DNA of 42,885 bases from Clostridium psychrophilum (GTDB lineage: Bacteria; Bacillota; Clostridia; Clostridiales; Clostridiaceae), in assembly GCF_018861705.1 (NCBI RefSeq), contig NZ_JAHLEC010000025.1, positions 1 to 42,885 on the forward strand. Direction: 5' to 3'. The translations under genes were made by a program, and so were the position numbers. Of the stretch, positions 1 to 7,475 are shown piece by piece (the stretch's first letter is position 1; the number at the start of each line of letters is the position of its first letter). Below the pieces are notes generated by a model. It saw nothing but the letters and a program-made list of their open reading frames with translations. It searched no databases and was not told where the DNA came from.

Positions 1-16
1 CTTTCTGATTTTGTCC

Positions 17-45
17 ACCTCATTTCTTAGTCATGAGGTTTTATT
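17..45 (+). terminator. Possible terminator of a gene left of the window
   Basis: A 7-bp stem, ACCTCAT (17-23) with ATGAGGT (33-39), is followed by TTTATTAT. It could end a plus-strand gene lying upstream of the window. The stem is short and no coding sequence is visible on its left, so this is tentative. Confidence 0.35.
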
Positions 46-63
46 ATACTATATTCTTTTTGG

Positions 64-107
64 GACATAATCAAATTCGGTATAATAGGACATTATCACA
101 ATTCGAT
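64..107. repeat. Two imperfect direct repeats, possible IS end
   Basis: GGACATAATCAAATTCGG (from 64) is followed about 25 bp later by the related GGACATTATCACAATTCG. Paired GGACAT-type subrepeats near an end are typical of some insertion sequences, for example IS21-like elements. No transposase gene is inside the window, so the assignment rests only on this repeat arrangement. Confidence 0.3.
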
Positions 108-138
108 CATACTAAATACAGTTTTAATTAATTATATC

Positions 139-166
139 TTGACAAAGTTTAGATATAACTTATAAT
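139..166 (+). promoter_or_regulatory. Promoter of the TetR-family regulator gene
   Basis: TTGACA (139-144), a 16-bp spacer and TATAAT (161-166) match both sigma-A hexamers exactly. The start point falls in the operator at 172-190, which fits autorepression. Confidence 0.75.
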
Positions 167-171
167 ATACA

Positions 172-190
172 TATAGACCAGTCGTTATAT
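172..190 (+). promoter_or_regulatory. LmrA-type operator in front of the regulator gene
   Basis: TATAGACCAGTCGTTATAT lies just downstream of the -10 hexamer. The core TAGACCAGTC resembles the LmrA/YxaF-type boxes of Bacillus as I recall them, and it recurs as TAGACTAGTC at 915 before the efflux gene. Two related sites in one module support a shared repressor. Confidence 0.65.
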
Positions 191-217
191 TATAATTTAA
201 GAAGGGACGATAAATTG

Positions 218-805
218 ATGAAAAACAAGACTAATTCAAGAGAAAGAATTCTTAGTGTTGCAGCAATTCTTTTTCAATCTAAAGGATATAATGCCACAGG
301 ATTAACCGAAATTTTAAAGATAAGTGAAACGCCAAAAGGTTCTTTATATTATTATTTCCCTAATGGGAAAGAGGAGTTGGCCTTAGAAGCCATACACCTA
401 GCAAGCAATTCTATCAAATCAAAATTACAGATTGTATTGGATAAGTATTCAAATCCAATTGAAGCCATTCAAACTCTTATTAAAAATATAATTGGAGATT
501 TAGAAAAAGAAAGAAACCAAAAGGGCTTTTCTATAAGTCTGATAGCATTAGAAACTTATTTGTCAAACGAACCGTTAAGATAAGCTTGTAGTGAATCTTT
601 TACAGATTTACAAAACATGTATATTAAAAAATTAGTCCAAAGTGGAATTGAAAAAGAAGTTGCAAAAGAATTAGGAGTTTTTATACAAATTATTATTGAA
701 GGTGCTATAACAGTATCACTTACTCAAAAAAGTAATGATATCTTTCTTATTGTTAGCAATCAAATAAAATTTTTATTGACCCCTTATTTAAATAACAAAC
801 ATTAA
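218..805 (+). pseudogene. TetR/AcrR-family repressor (LmrA/YxaF type), interrupted by one TAA
   Basis: The frame encodes a typical TetR repressor of about 195 residues. The N-terminal helix-turn-helix covers residues 5-50 and includes RERILSVAAILFQSKGYNA and the recognition region KGSLYYYFPNGKEEL. An in-frame TAA at 581-583 (codon 122) interrupts it inside the ligand-binding domain; the same frame then continues (ACSESFTDLQNMY) to a normal stop at 803-805. No base needs to be added or removed, so one nonsense substitution explains the break. ATG at 218 is preferred over the TTG at 215 because GAAGGG sits 12 bases upstream of it. The position before the efflux gene, with matching operators at 172 and 913, suggests it was the repressor of that pump. 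The truncated product keeps the DNA-binding domain but lacks about 70 residues needed for ligand sensing and probably dimerisation. Alternatives are a sequencing error or a translated short form. Confidence 0.8.
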
Positions 806-912
806 ATTAATATAAATATTAAATGTACATTTTGCTAGAATGTTTTTTAAGATGGTAGTTAAAAGCTAATTAATAAAATATTTTCAAAATGTATAAATTA
901 TTTTAATTTTTA

Positions 913-930
913 TATAGACTAGTCTAATAT
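913..930 (+). promoter_or_regulatory. Operator in front of the efflux gene
   Basis: TAGACTAGTCTA (915-926) is a perfect 12-bp palindrome followed by ATAT. It shares the TAGAC-AGTC core with the site at 172-190. It lies 10 bases upstream of the ribosome site AGAGGAG (936-942), in the 5' leader or promoter of the efflux gene. A TetR-family repressor bound here would block expression. Confidence 0.65.
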
Positions 931-952
931 TATTCAGAGGAGATTATAATTT

Positions 953-2410
953 ATGAATTCAGAAAAAAGTTATGCCAAAGTGGCCGAGCATTATAATGCA
1001 AAAGCAATTATGATTGTATTACTACTTGGAAGTTTTATATCACTATTTAACGAAACCATACTCAATGTAGCATTTCCGACATTAATGGTAGAAATGCATA
1101 TTACAGCAACTACAGCACAATGGCTTACTACAGGTAACGTATTAGTAGTTGGAATTCTTGTGCCAGTTACAGCTTTCCTTATTCGCACATTTACTACAAA
1201 ACAACTGTTTTTAAGTGCAATGACATTATTTTTAATAGGAACTATTATGGCTGTATTTTCTACGTCATTTATTTCATTATTAATTTCAAGATTGATCCAA
1301 GCATCCGGTACCGGTATGCTTATACCTATTTTAATGAATACAGCATTAGTCGTAAACCCTCCAGAAAAACGTAGTTCAACAATGGCATTATGCATTTGTG
1401 TAATTACATTAGGTCCTGCACTTGGTCCAACAGTTTCAGGTTTATTACTACAATATTTTAGTTGGCATGCATTATTCATATTAATACTTCCCATAATAAT
1501 TATTTGTATGATTTTCGGTTATATATTTTTAGAAAACACATCAGAAATAACAAAACCAAAAATTGATTATTTATCTATCTTACTATCAACTGTAGGTTTT
1601 GCTGGATTTATATTTGCAGTAAGTTCAGTAGGTACGATGCAGACATTGCCACTTGTTATAATTTTGGGAATTAGTCTTATATCCTTATTTTTGTTTGGTA
1701 AACGTCAATTAGCATTAAAAGAGCCTCTCCTAGAATTACGCTCATTTAAACATCCGGTGTTCACAATAGGTGTATTATTGATCGTAATAATGCAGATATT
1801 ACAGTTTTCAATGAGTATAATAATACCAATGCTATTACAAAATGGCATGAAAACATCATCGTTTGTATCAGGAATTGCTTTACTACCTGCAATTCTTGTT
1901 ATGGCTATATTAACCCCATTTGTTGGTAAACTTTATGATAAAATAGGTGGTAAAATATTAATTTCAGTTGGCTTTGCAATAATATGTATTTCCGCTTTCA
2001 TATTATCTCGCATTACTCCACAAACTTCTATAACAACAATTATTATTATATATTGTTTTATATGCATAGGAATAGCTATGTCAATGTCACCTAGCCAGAC
2101 AAGTGCACTTAATGAATTACCACATAAAAATCAAGCAGATGGTGTTGCAATATTAAACACCTCGATGCAACTAGCTGGTGCTTTTGGTTCAGCTTTATTT
2201 TTAGGAATTATGACTGCTTATCAAAATAGTTATTTAAATAACGCACATAATGCAAATAATTCTGCAAATCAAATAAATGCTTTATACAATGGTTTTTCTC
2301 ATTCGCTTACCGTTGCTGCCATAATAATTGCAGTTGGTTTTATATTAACATTAAAATTAAAACATGATACTAAAAATATTATTGGAGAAGAAGCTCAATT
2401 TCGCTCGTAA
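953..2410 (+). CDS. lmrB: MFS multidrug efflux transporter, DHA2 (EmrB/QacA/LmrB) family
   Basis: A 485-residue integral membrane protein that should export hydrophobic drugs using the proton gradient. Family marks are the helix-1 motif LNVAFPTLMVEM (about residues 36-47), QWLTTGNVLVVGILVPV, the motif-B region SRLIQASGTGMLIPI, and the antiporter motif C, LGPALGPTVSGLLL (about 161-174). The length agrees with LmrB-type DHA2 pumps (about 480 residues, usually 14 membrane helices). ATG at 953 follows AGAGGAG at 936-942. A broken TetR gene with a matching operator precedes it, the same layout as lmrA-lmrB in Bacillus. With the repressor truncated the pump may be constitutive. Drug specificity cannot be read from sequence. 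Confidence is high for the family and moderate for the symbol. Confidence 0.85.
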   Translation: MNSEKSYAKVAEHYNAKAIMIVLLLGSFISLFNETILNVAFPTLMVEMHITATTAQWLTTGNVLVVGILVPVTAFLIRTFTTKQLFLSAMTLFLIGTIMAVFSTSFISLLISRLIQASGTGMLIPILMNTALVVNPPEKRSSTMALCICVITLGPALGPTVSGLLLQYFSWHALFILILPIIIICMIFGYIFLENTSEITKPKIDYLSILLSTVGFAGFIFAVSSVGTMQTLPLVIILGISLISLFLFGKRQLALKEPLLELRSFKHPVFTIGVLLIVIMQILQFSMSIIIPMLLQNGMKTSSFVSGIALLPAILVMAILTPFVGKLYDKIGGKILISVGFAIICISAFILSRITPQTSITTIIIIYCFICIGIAMSMSPSQTSALNELPHKNQADGVAILNTSMQLAGAFGSALFLGIMTAYQNSYLNNAHNANNSANQINALYNGFSHSLTVAAIIIAVGFILTLKLKHDTKNIIGEEAQFRS

Positions 2411-2469
2411 GGTTTTGCTTTCAAACTTAGTAATTATTCTACCAATTATGTAAATGATTTAACAAAATT

Positions 2470-2508
2470 ACAAAAGAGGTGTAGCAAATTCTGCTACACC
2501 TCTTTTGT
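2470..2508. terminator. Bidirectional terminator between lmrB and hydG
   Basis: A perfect 17-bp stem (2470-2486 with 2492-2508) with a 5-base loop lies between two convergent genes. The arms start with A-rich and end with T-rich sequence, so it can work in both directions. Confidence 0.9.
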
Positions 2509-2512
2509 AATA

Positions 2513-3931
2513 TTAAAAACGGAAATCTCGTTTTCCATCATGAAGCTCTTTTAAATGTTCTGCTGCAATAGCACGAATCTTTTCATTTTTAATGTTAGGA
2601 ATTTCTTTCTTAATTACTACCTCACCCTTTTTCTTGGTGTCATCAGAAGCATAATCCTCCAAGTATTCCTTAAGAGTCATTAATGCGTTAGGTTGACAAC
2701 AATTGCTGATTTGACCGGCCTTTACAAGTTTCATAAAACGATCACCTGTACGTCCTTCTCTGTAACAAGCTGTGCAAAAGCTTGGAATATAACCAAGTCC
2801 CAAGAGCCAGTTTACAATCTCGTCCAATTTTCGTGTATCAGTTACTTCAAATTGCTTTGAATTATCTTCTTTCGTTTCTTTTTGTGCATATCCACCAACA
2901 CTAGTACATGAGGCTCCGCTTACCTGAGATATTCCTACTTCAAGCACTCTCTCTCTGCTTGTTTTAGATTCACGAGTTGAAACAATCATTCCAGTGTATG
3001 GAACAGCTATACGAATAACTGCTACAATTTTAGCGAAAACATCATCTGAAATTGAATTTGAAAATGTATTGGGATCAATATCATCAGCAGGACAAATACG
3101 TGGGACACTAATTGTATGTGGACCCACACCCATTGCTGCTTCTAAATGCTCTGCATGCATTAGAAGTCCTACAAAGTCATAACGATACATATTTAAACCA
3201 AACAAGACTCCGATTCCTACATCATCAATCCCACCTTCCATGGCACGATCCATTGCCTCCGTATGATATGCGTAATTATGTTTTGGTCCCGTTGGATGAA
3301 GCTCCTCATAGCTTTTTTTGTTATAAGTTTCTTGGAAAAGTATGTAGGTACCTATTCCTGCTGCCTTGAGCTTCTTATAATCCTCTACAGTTGTTGCAGC
3401 AATATTTACATTAACACGCCTTATAGCTCCATTTTTATGTTTAATACTATATATGGTCTTGATACTTTCAAGCAAATACTCCATTGTGTTATTCACAGGG
3501 TCTTCCCCTGTCTCTAAAGCCAATCGCTTGTGTCCCATATCCTGAAGTGCTATAACCTCTTTAACAATTTCTTCTTGAGTAAGTTTTTTACGATGTATTG
3601 TTTTATTTTTTGAGTGATATGGACAGTACACACAACCATTTATACAATAGTTCGAAAGATATAAAGGAGCAAATATAACAATACGTTTACCATATAGCTT
3701 TTGTTTAATCTCTTTTGCAAGCTTAAACATTTTTTCTTTTTCATCTTCTAAATCACATTCAAGAAGTACCAATGCCTCTCGATGAGTTAACCCTTTACAG
3801 TCTTTAGCGCGTTCTATTAAACTATCAATCAATTTACGATTGCTTTTATTTTCCTTTGCATATGCAAGGGTAGATAAAATTTCACCATCTTCAATAAACT
3901 CTGTTGCAACTTTTGACTTAGAATCATACAT
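2513..3931 (-). CDS. hydG: [FeFe]-hydrogenase H-cluster radical SAM maturase HydG
   Basis: HydG cleaves tyrosine with S-adenosylmethionine and makes the CO and cyanide ligands of the hydrogenase H-cluster. The 472-residue protein has the radical-SAM cluster motif Cx3Cx2C in NYCINGCVYCPYHSKN (about residues 92-107). It also has the C-terminal CX2CX22C motif that binds the auxiliary cluster (CTACYREGRTGDRF to SNCC), which separates HydG from the related thiamine enzyme ThiH. ATG at 3931 follows AAAAGGAG. It lies 75 bases behind the TM1266-type gene, so both probably share the structured leader upstream. A likely client, a group-B [FeFe]-hydrogenase, is encoded at 21.5-23 kb; hydE and hydF are not in the window. 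Confidence 0.95.
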   Translation of the reverse strand: MYDSKSKVATEFIEDGEILSTLAYAKENKSNRKLIDSLIERAKDCKGLTHREALVLLECDLEDEKEKMFKLAKEIKQKLYGKRIVIFAPLYLSNYCINGCVYCPYHSKNKTIHRKKLTQEEIVKEVIALQDMGHKRLALETGEDPVNNTMEYLLESIKTIYSIKHKNGAIRRVNVNIAATTVEDYKKLKAAGIGTYILFQETYNKKSYEELHPTGPKHNYAYHTEAMDRAMEGGIDDVGIGVLFGLNMYRYDFVGLLMHAEHLEAAMGVGPHTISVPRICPADDIDPNTFSNSISDDVFAKIVAVIRIAVPYTGMIVSTRESKTSRERVLEVGISQVSGASCTSVGGYAQKETKEDNSKQFEVTDTRKLDEIVNWLLGLGYIPSFCTACYREGRTGDRFMKLVKAGQISNCCQPNALMTLKEYLEDYASDDTKKKGEVVIKKEIPNIKNEKIRAIAAEHLKELHDGKRDFRF

Positions 3932-4006
3932 AGCATAAACTCCTTTTAATGTTATTGTTTTTTTAGCTTTATCGACTTATAATACATAGTTTAAGCGTGT
4001 TTTTAT

Positions 4007-4261
4007 TTATTGTGGTGGTACTTTAGAATAAAGTGTTTTAATGTTTACATGTGGTATCATTCCAAGTTTACCTGATAATGAACTGATAACATCATTAGGT
4101 GCATCCATAACTACACTTATTACCGAAATATGCCGTTTCATATAGGGAATTCCCATTCTACCTATAATATACTGCCTGTATTCGTGGAGAATAGCGTTTA
4201 GCTTTGGAACTGCATCCCCGTTTTCAACGATAATTCCAATTAAAGCAATTCTTGTTTCCAT
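4007..4261 (-). CDS. TM1266-family putative regulator of the iron-only hydrogenase system
   Basis: A small ACT-like protein of 84 residues: METRIALIGIIV at the N-terminus, then a region ending SGKLGMIPHVNIKTLYSKV. Members of this family are found beside hyd maturase genes and are thought to be regulators related to the NikR/ACT fold; there is no DNA-binding domain in this one. I choose ATG 4261 because AAAGGA lies 8 bases upstream. The frame can be extended to a GTG at 4315, but that would run through the terminator stem of the leader. hydG follows after 75 bases, so the two genes should be cotranscribed. Confidence 0.85.
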   Translation of the reverse strand: METRIALIGIIVENGDAVPKLNAILHEYRQYIIGRMGIPYMKRHISVISVVMDAPNDVISSLSGKLGMIPHVNIKTLYSKVPPQ

Positions 4262-4510
4262 CAACAAAATCCTTTCTTTTAAATAAAATAAAAAGTCCCT
4301 GCGCCAAGAAGGCACAAGGATAGGTTGTCAAAACCAAAGACATATCTACAAATGTATATCTTTGATAACATTACAACTATTCTCTCGCCTTCTCATTCGG
4401 GACGAACCCTTATGCATTCAGAACGATAACTTTATTAATATAATTTGCAACAGACGAAACTGCATTTGTAATCTACAATATAAAATCACTTACACCGTAA
4501 CACTCCTAAT
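4262..4510 (-). promoter_or_regulatory. Structured leader with intrinsic terminator before TM1266/hydG (candidate riboswitch or attenuator)
   Basis: The minus strand here is a long untranslated leader with several helices. On the minus strand GTTGT and ACAAC enclose a 10-bp helix, CAAAGATATA with TATGTCTTTG, between about 4376 and 4325. Immediately downstream a G+C-rich hairpin (CCTTGTGCC with GGCGCAGGG, plus positions 4297-4319) is followed by a run of U, 30 bases before the ribosome site: a textbook intrinsic terminator inside a leader. A conspicuous segment (GGGTTCGTCCCGAATGAGAA) lies near 4411-4392. A -10-like TATAAT on the minus strand at 4551-4556 could start the transcript. I compared it from memory with TPP, SAM, cobalamin, T-box, NiCo and guanidine classes and none fits. 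The ligand or partner is unknown. Confidence 0.6.
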
Positions 4511-4589
4511 AATAAATAGCAAGCTAATAAACTTTCTATAATCTACATTTATTATATCCTCATTTTAATTAACAATCATTTTAAATTTG

Positions 4590-4618
4590 TTGTAAAATGT
4601 AATACACTATTATATAAT
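4590..4618 (+). promoter_or_regulatory. Promoter of the TPP riboswitch-thiT transcript
   Basis: TTGTAA (4590-4595), 17 bases and TATAAT (4613-4618) put the start point just before the riboswitch. The minus-strand hydG leader starts nearby, so the two RNA-controlled units are divergent. Confidence 0.65.
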
Positions 4619-4640
4619 TATATAGAAATAATAATATATG

Positions 4641-4729
4641 TGCTAGGGGTGCCTTATGGCTGAGATATGAAGACTTTATTCATTATCCCTTATACCTGAT
4701 CTGGATAATACCAGCGGAGGGAAGCGGTT
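4641..4729 (+). promoter_or_regulatory. TPP riboswitch (THI element)
   Basis: All conserved thi-box parts are present in order: AGGGGTGCC (4645-4653), GGCTGAGA (4658-4665), a variable hairpin, ACCTGATCTGGATAATACCA (4694-4713) and GCGGAGGGAAG (4714-4724). It binds thiamine pyrophosphate. A terminator follows at 4747-4777, so high thiamine should stop transcription before thiT. Confidence 0.97.
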
Positions 4730-4746
4730 ATAATGTATAATACATT

Positions 4747-4777
4747 AACTATATTCCTTTGTGAATATAGTTTTTTT
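4747..4777 (+). terminator. Expression-platform terminator of the TPP riboswitch
   Basis: A 10-bp stem, AACTATATTC (4747-4756) with GAATATAGTT (4763-4772), is followed by TTTTT. TAATGTA (4731-4737) and TACATTA (4741-4747) just upstream can form a competing helix that overlaps the first base of this stem. Confidence 0.85.
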
Positions 4778-4824
4778 GTTTTTACCATAATACTTCTATA
4801 GCACAATACATGGAGGCTATATAA

Positions 4825-5469
4825 ATGACTTATAATGAAAGAATTGCTGAAATTACCAAAAGTCCTACTGCTCTTTTTGCACTACTTGGAGTGTTCTTAT
4901 TAATTTATTTAATTTTAAGGATAAGGAAAATAAGATTTACTACTCAAATGATTACTTTAGTTGGTATATCTGTCGCATTATCTACAGTATTACAACTTAT
5001 TACAATTATCAAATTACCCCAAGGTGGTAGTGTTACTGCTGGAAGCATGGTACCCATCGTATTAATAGCTCTATTTTATGGTCCTGAAGTTGGATTTTTA
5101 ACAGGCTTCTTATTTGGAATTATTAATTTTATAATGAGTCCCTTTGCTCTTCATCCTGTTCAAGTATTATTTGATTACCCCCTTCCTTTTATGGCTATTG
5201 GAATTGTTGGTTACTTTAGATCATATAATACTAAAGGAATACTTATCGGAGTAATTCTCGCAATGCTCGCAAGATTTGCATGCCACTTTATATCCGGGGT
5301 TGTATTTTTCGGAAGTTATGCTCCAAAAGGCACCTCAGTATATCTATACTCACTTTTATATAACGGTTCATATATGAGTTTAGAAGCCATTATCACTTGT
5401 GTAATTATAGCAATTTTACCTATAAAGCGTTTATCTAAGCTAGTTAAAAAACAAACTAGCTTAAATTAA
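4825..5469 (+). CDS. thiT: Thiamine-binding S component of an energy-coupling factor (ECF) transporter, ThiT
   Basis: A 214-residue, very hydrophobic protein that captures thiamine at the membrane and works with the shared EcfA/EcfT module encoded elsewhere. Diagnostic segments are GGSVTAGSMVPIVLIALFYG (about residues 72-91) and HPVQVLFDYPLPF (about 112-124), which match the conserved ThiT (YuaJ) substrate region. It is somewhat longer than many ThiT proteins, with one extra hydrophobic segment at residues 16-32. ATG at 4825 follows TGGAGG. The TPP riboswitch upstream independently supports a thiamine role. Confidence 0.92.
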   Translation: MTYNERIAEITKSPTALFALLGVFLLIYLILRIRKIRFTTQMITLVGISVALSTVLQLITIIKLPQGGSVTAGSMVPIVLIALFYGPEVGFLTGFLFGIINFIMSPFALHPVQVLFDYPLPFMAIGIVGYFRSYNTKGILIGVILAMLARFACHFISGVVFFGSYAPKGTSVYLYSLLYNGSYMSLEAIITCVIIAILPIKRLSKLVKKQTSLN

Positions 5470-5481
5470 GAAATGCATTTG

Positions 5482-6033
5482 CTAATCCTCTTTAATTAAA
5501 TACAATAAATTATCATCTATATTATAATAAAGTGGAGCAATTAATATGTTAGGATATTTAGTCCTTAACCTACTAGCTTCTTCAAGCACAAATTCTATTT
5601 CATTACCTATTTCAAACATTGGGGCAAAGTTCATAAAATGATCTTCTGCCCTTTTTCTTTCCCATCCCACTACATCAACAAGTCCTTGAATAAACTTTTC
5701 TTTTTTTGACATCAAATTAACCATACCACAATGATTGTGAGCTATAAGCGCAATAGTTTTAATTCCTCCTATAGCTATAGTGTAAGAAACCTTAAATTCA
5801 CTAAAGCGTAGAGTTCCTCCACCAGAACGAATGATAAATGCAAAATTGTTTGGTATATGAAGATATTTTCTGTTATCCATGCACATCGCTATTAACATTT
5901 GTGGACTACTTACATCCTCATATGGCTTCAATAAATCATGATATTCCAACAAATCACTTATAGGTGTGTTTTTATATTTTGCAAATATATCCTCTTTATT
6001 ATTAATTTTTATTAATCTATCCATATAAGACAC
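5482..6033 (-). CDS. Beta-class carbonic anhydrase-like protein
   Basis: A cytoplasmic zinc enzyme of about 183 residues expected to interconvert CO2 and bicarbonate. The first zinc ligand and catalytic dyad are visible as CMDNR (about residues 51-55, CxDxR motif), and the other zinc ligands as HNHCG (about 99-103, HxxC). The central SGGGTLRFSEFKVSYTIAIGG matches the beta-CA core. It ends only 12 bases from the convergent thiT. Start choice is uncertain: AAAGGAG (6039-6045) lies 4 bases from the GTG at 6033 and 13 from the ATG at 6024. The 36-bp inverted repeat at 6111-6146 lies upstream and may regulate it. Confidence 0.82.
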   Translation of the reverse strand: MSYMDRLIKINNKEDIFAKYKNTPISDLLEYHDLLKPYEDVSSPQMLIAMCMDNRKYLHIPNNFAFIIRSGGGTLRFSEFKVSYTIAIGGIKTIALIAHNHCGMVNLMSKKEKFIQGLVDVVGWERKRAEDHFMNFAPMFEIGNEIEFVLEEASRLRTKYPNILIAPLYYNIDDNLLYLIKED

Positions 6034-6110
6034 TCAACTCCTTTGTTTTCAGTCTATCTTAAATTTATTATCTTAACATTTAAAGTTTTTAATACTTAAT
6101 CTTTATTAAT

Positions 6111-6146
6111 ATCTATTATAGTATAAGTTTTTGCATTATAATAGAT
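6111..6146. repeat. 36-bp inverted repeat, copy A
   Basis: The outer 12-base arms ATCTATTATAGT and ATTATAATAGAT pair around a 12-base centre. The element matches 32 of 36 positions with the copy at 8975-9010. It lies about 80 bp upstream of the carbonic anhydrase start. Confidence 0.7.
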
Positions 6147-6160
6147 ATTTTATTTTTACT

Positions 6161-6209
6161 AAGTAAGTTGCTTACTCCATAAGTAAGTTGCTTACTCCAT
6201 AAGTAAGTT
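6161..6209. repeat. 20-bp tandem repeat, about 2.5 copies
   Basis: AAGTAAGTTGCTTACTCCAT occurs twice head to tail (6161-6180 and 6181-6200), followed by a partial third copy. The repeat covers the last codons and the stop of the HD-GYP frame, so it is a local duplication of that gene's 3' end. Each unit also contains the inverted arms AAGTAAG and CTTACT. Confidence 0.85.
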
Positions 6210-7292
6210 TATTGCAACTTTAACTATCTCAGGATTAAATTGTTTACCCATATACTCCTCTAGAATTTCGAGTGCCTGATTATTAAACATTGCTTTTCTA
6301 TATGCTCTTTCAGAAGTCATTGCATCATATGCATCCGCTACTTGTATTATTTGTGATTCAAATGGTATTTCATCACCTTTTAATCCTTGTGGATATCCTG
6401 TACCATCATAATTCTCATGGTGGCTGTAAGCAATATTTGCAACAGTGGTAAAATCACTTATTTTCTCTAAAATTGTCTTAGTATATATAGGATGTAGTTT
6501 AATAATATTATACTCATCCTCAGTGAGTTTACCTGGTTTGTTTAATATTTCTGTTGAAATTCCAATTTTACCAATATCATGCAGTAATGCTGCAGTGCCA
6601 ATCTCTTTTATTTTTTCTTTTGACATTCCAAATTCAATTGCAATGTCACAACTATACTTCCTTACTCTTTGTGCATGACCTTCTGTATATTTATCCTTGA
6701 CTTCAATAGCCGATACTAAAGCACTTACGATATCATCATACATCTTAGTCTCTTTGTCATGAAAAACCTTTTGAGAGTAAAAATTAGATATTATCTGTGC
6801 GTAAAACTTTAGTATTTTTTTAGAGTTTTTTGAAAAACCAGTTTTATTAAAAACATCAAGGCTTATTAACCCCACATTCACTCCCTCAACCTGAACTGGA
6901 GCATATAACGATGTGAAATCTGAATAAGTTCCAAGCTTTTTAAATATTTCTATCATTTTCTTTGAAAACTTTGTATCATCACGTTTTTTTATATATATTT
7001 TATGTGCATCTATTCTAGAAACATCTGAGCACTCATAATCAATAAAAGCATCAGTTCTGTTAAAAACTAATTTTTGAAGTGTTTCAAAATCGTATCCTTT
7101 AGTAAATACGGGTATGTATTTATCACCATCTAGCTCATAAAATTAACCTTTTTCTGCTTCTGGTATCAATTTAAAAGTACTGACAAAAACTTTCTTTAAA
7201 AAATCTTATTTACCCATATTATGAATGTTAACAAAAGAATCGAATATATCCATCGCTTTATCATAATTAATGTCTTCTTCTTTTGTTTTCAT
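6192..7292 (-). pseudogene. GAF/HD-GYP cyclic-di-GMP phosphodiesterase-like gene with two internal TAA codons
   Basis: One uninterrupted frame of 366 codons runs from ATG 7292 (GGGGG ribosome site 9 bases upstream) but contains TAA at 7206-7208 (codon 29) and at 7143-7145 (codon 50). The coding character is clear on both sides: FKLIPEAEKG before the second stop and FYELDGDKYIPVFTKG after it. A GAF-like sensor region occupies about codons 30-190. The HD-GYP domain follows with intact signatures: HAQRVRKYS, LLHDIGKIG, LHP, SHHENYDGTGYP and VADAYDAMTSERAYR. Such enzymes hydrolyse c-di-GMP. Translation could restart at ATG 6956 and give a 254-residue protein that still holds the full HD-GYP domain, so activity is not excluded. 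The gene end is duplicated in the tandem repeat at 6161-6209. Confidence 0.85.
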
Positions 7293-7433
7293 TAATATTA
7301 CCCCCATAAAACAACAAATTATTGTATATATTGTATCATTAATACTTGTTTAATAGAAGAAAATCCAATATCTATATATAATATTATTAATAAAATACAT
7401 ATACAAATTATGGACAGTGGAGGCGATATTAAT

Positions 7434-7475
7434 TTGAAAACCAAATTTAAGCTTTACCAGGCTTTACTCTTCTTA
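7434..7475 (+). pseudogene. Possible truncated start of a membrane protein gene
   Basis: GTGGAGG (7417-7423) is followed 10 bases later by TTG 7434. The frame reads MKTKFKLYQALLFLIF, like the start of a membrane protein, then runs into the 3' end of the opposite-strand flavoprotein gene and stops near 7559. It may be the stump of a deleted gene; evidence is thin. Confidence 0.25.

Noticed and set aside
4262-4315. Longer TM1266-type protein from GTG 4315
   Set aside because: It would translate the terminator stem and ribosome site. ATG 4261 has AAAGGA at a good distance and begins the conserved sequence.
4262-4510. T-box, SAM, cobalamin or NiCo riboswitch in the hydG leader
   Set aside because: The conserved T-box sequence (GGGTGG-type), S-box, B12-box and NiCo cores were not found. 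Only the terminator and helices can be supported.
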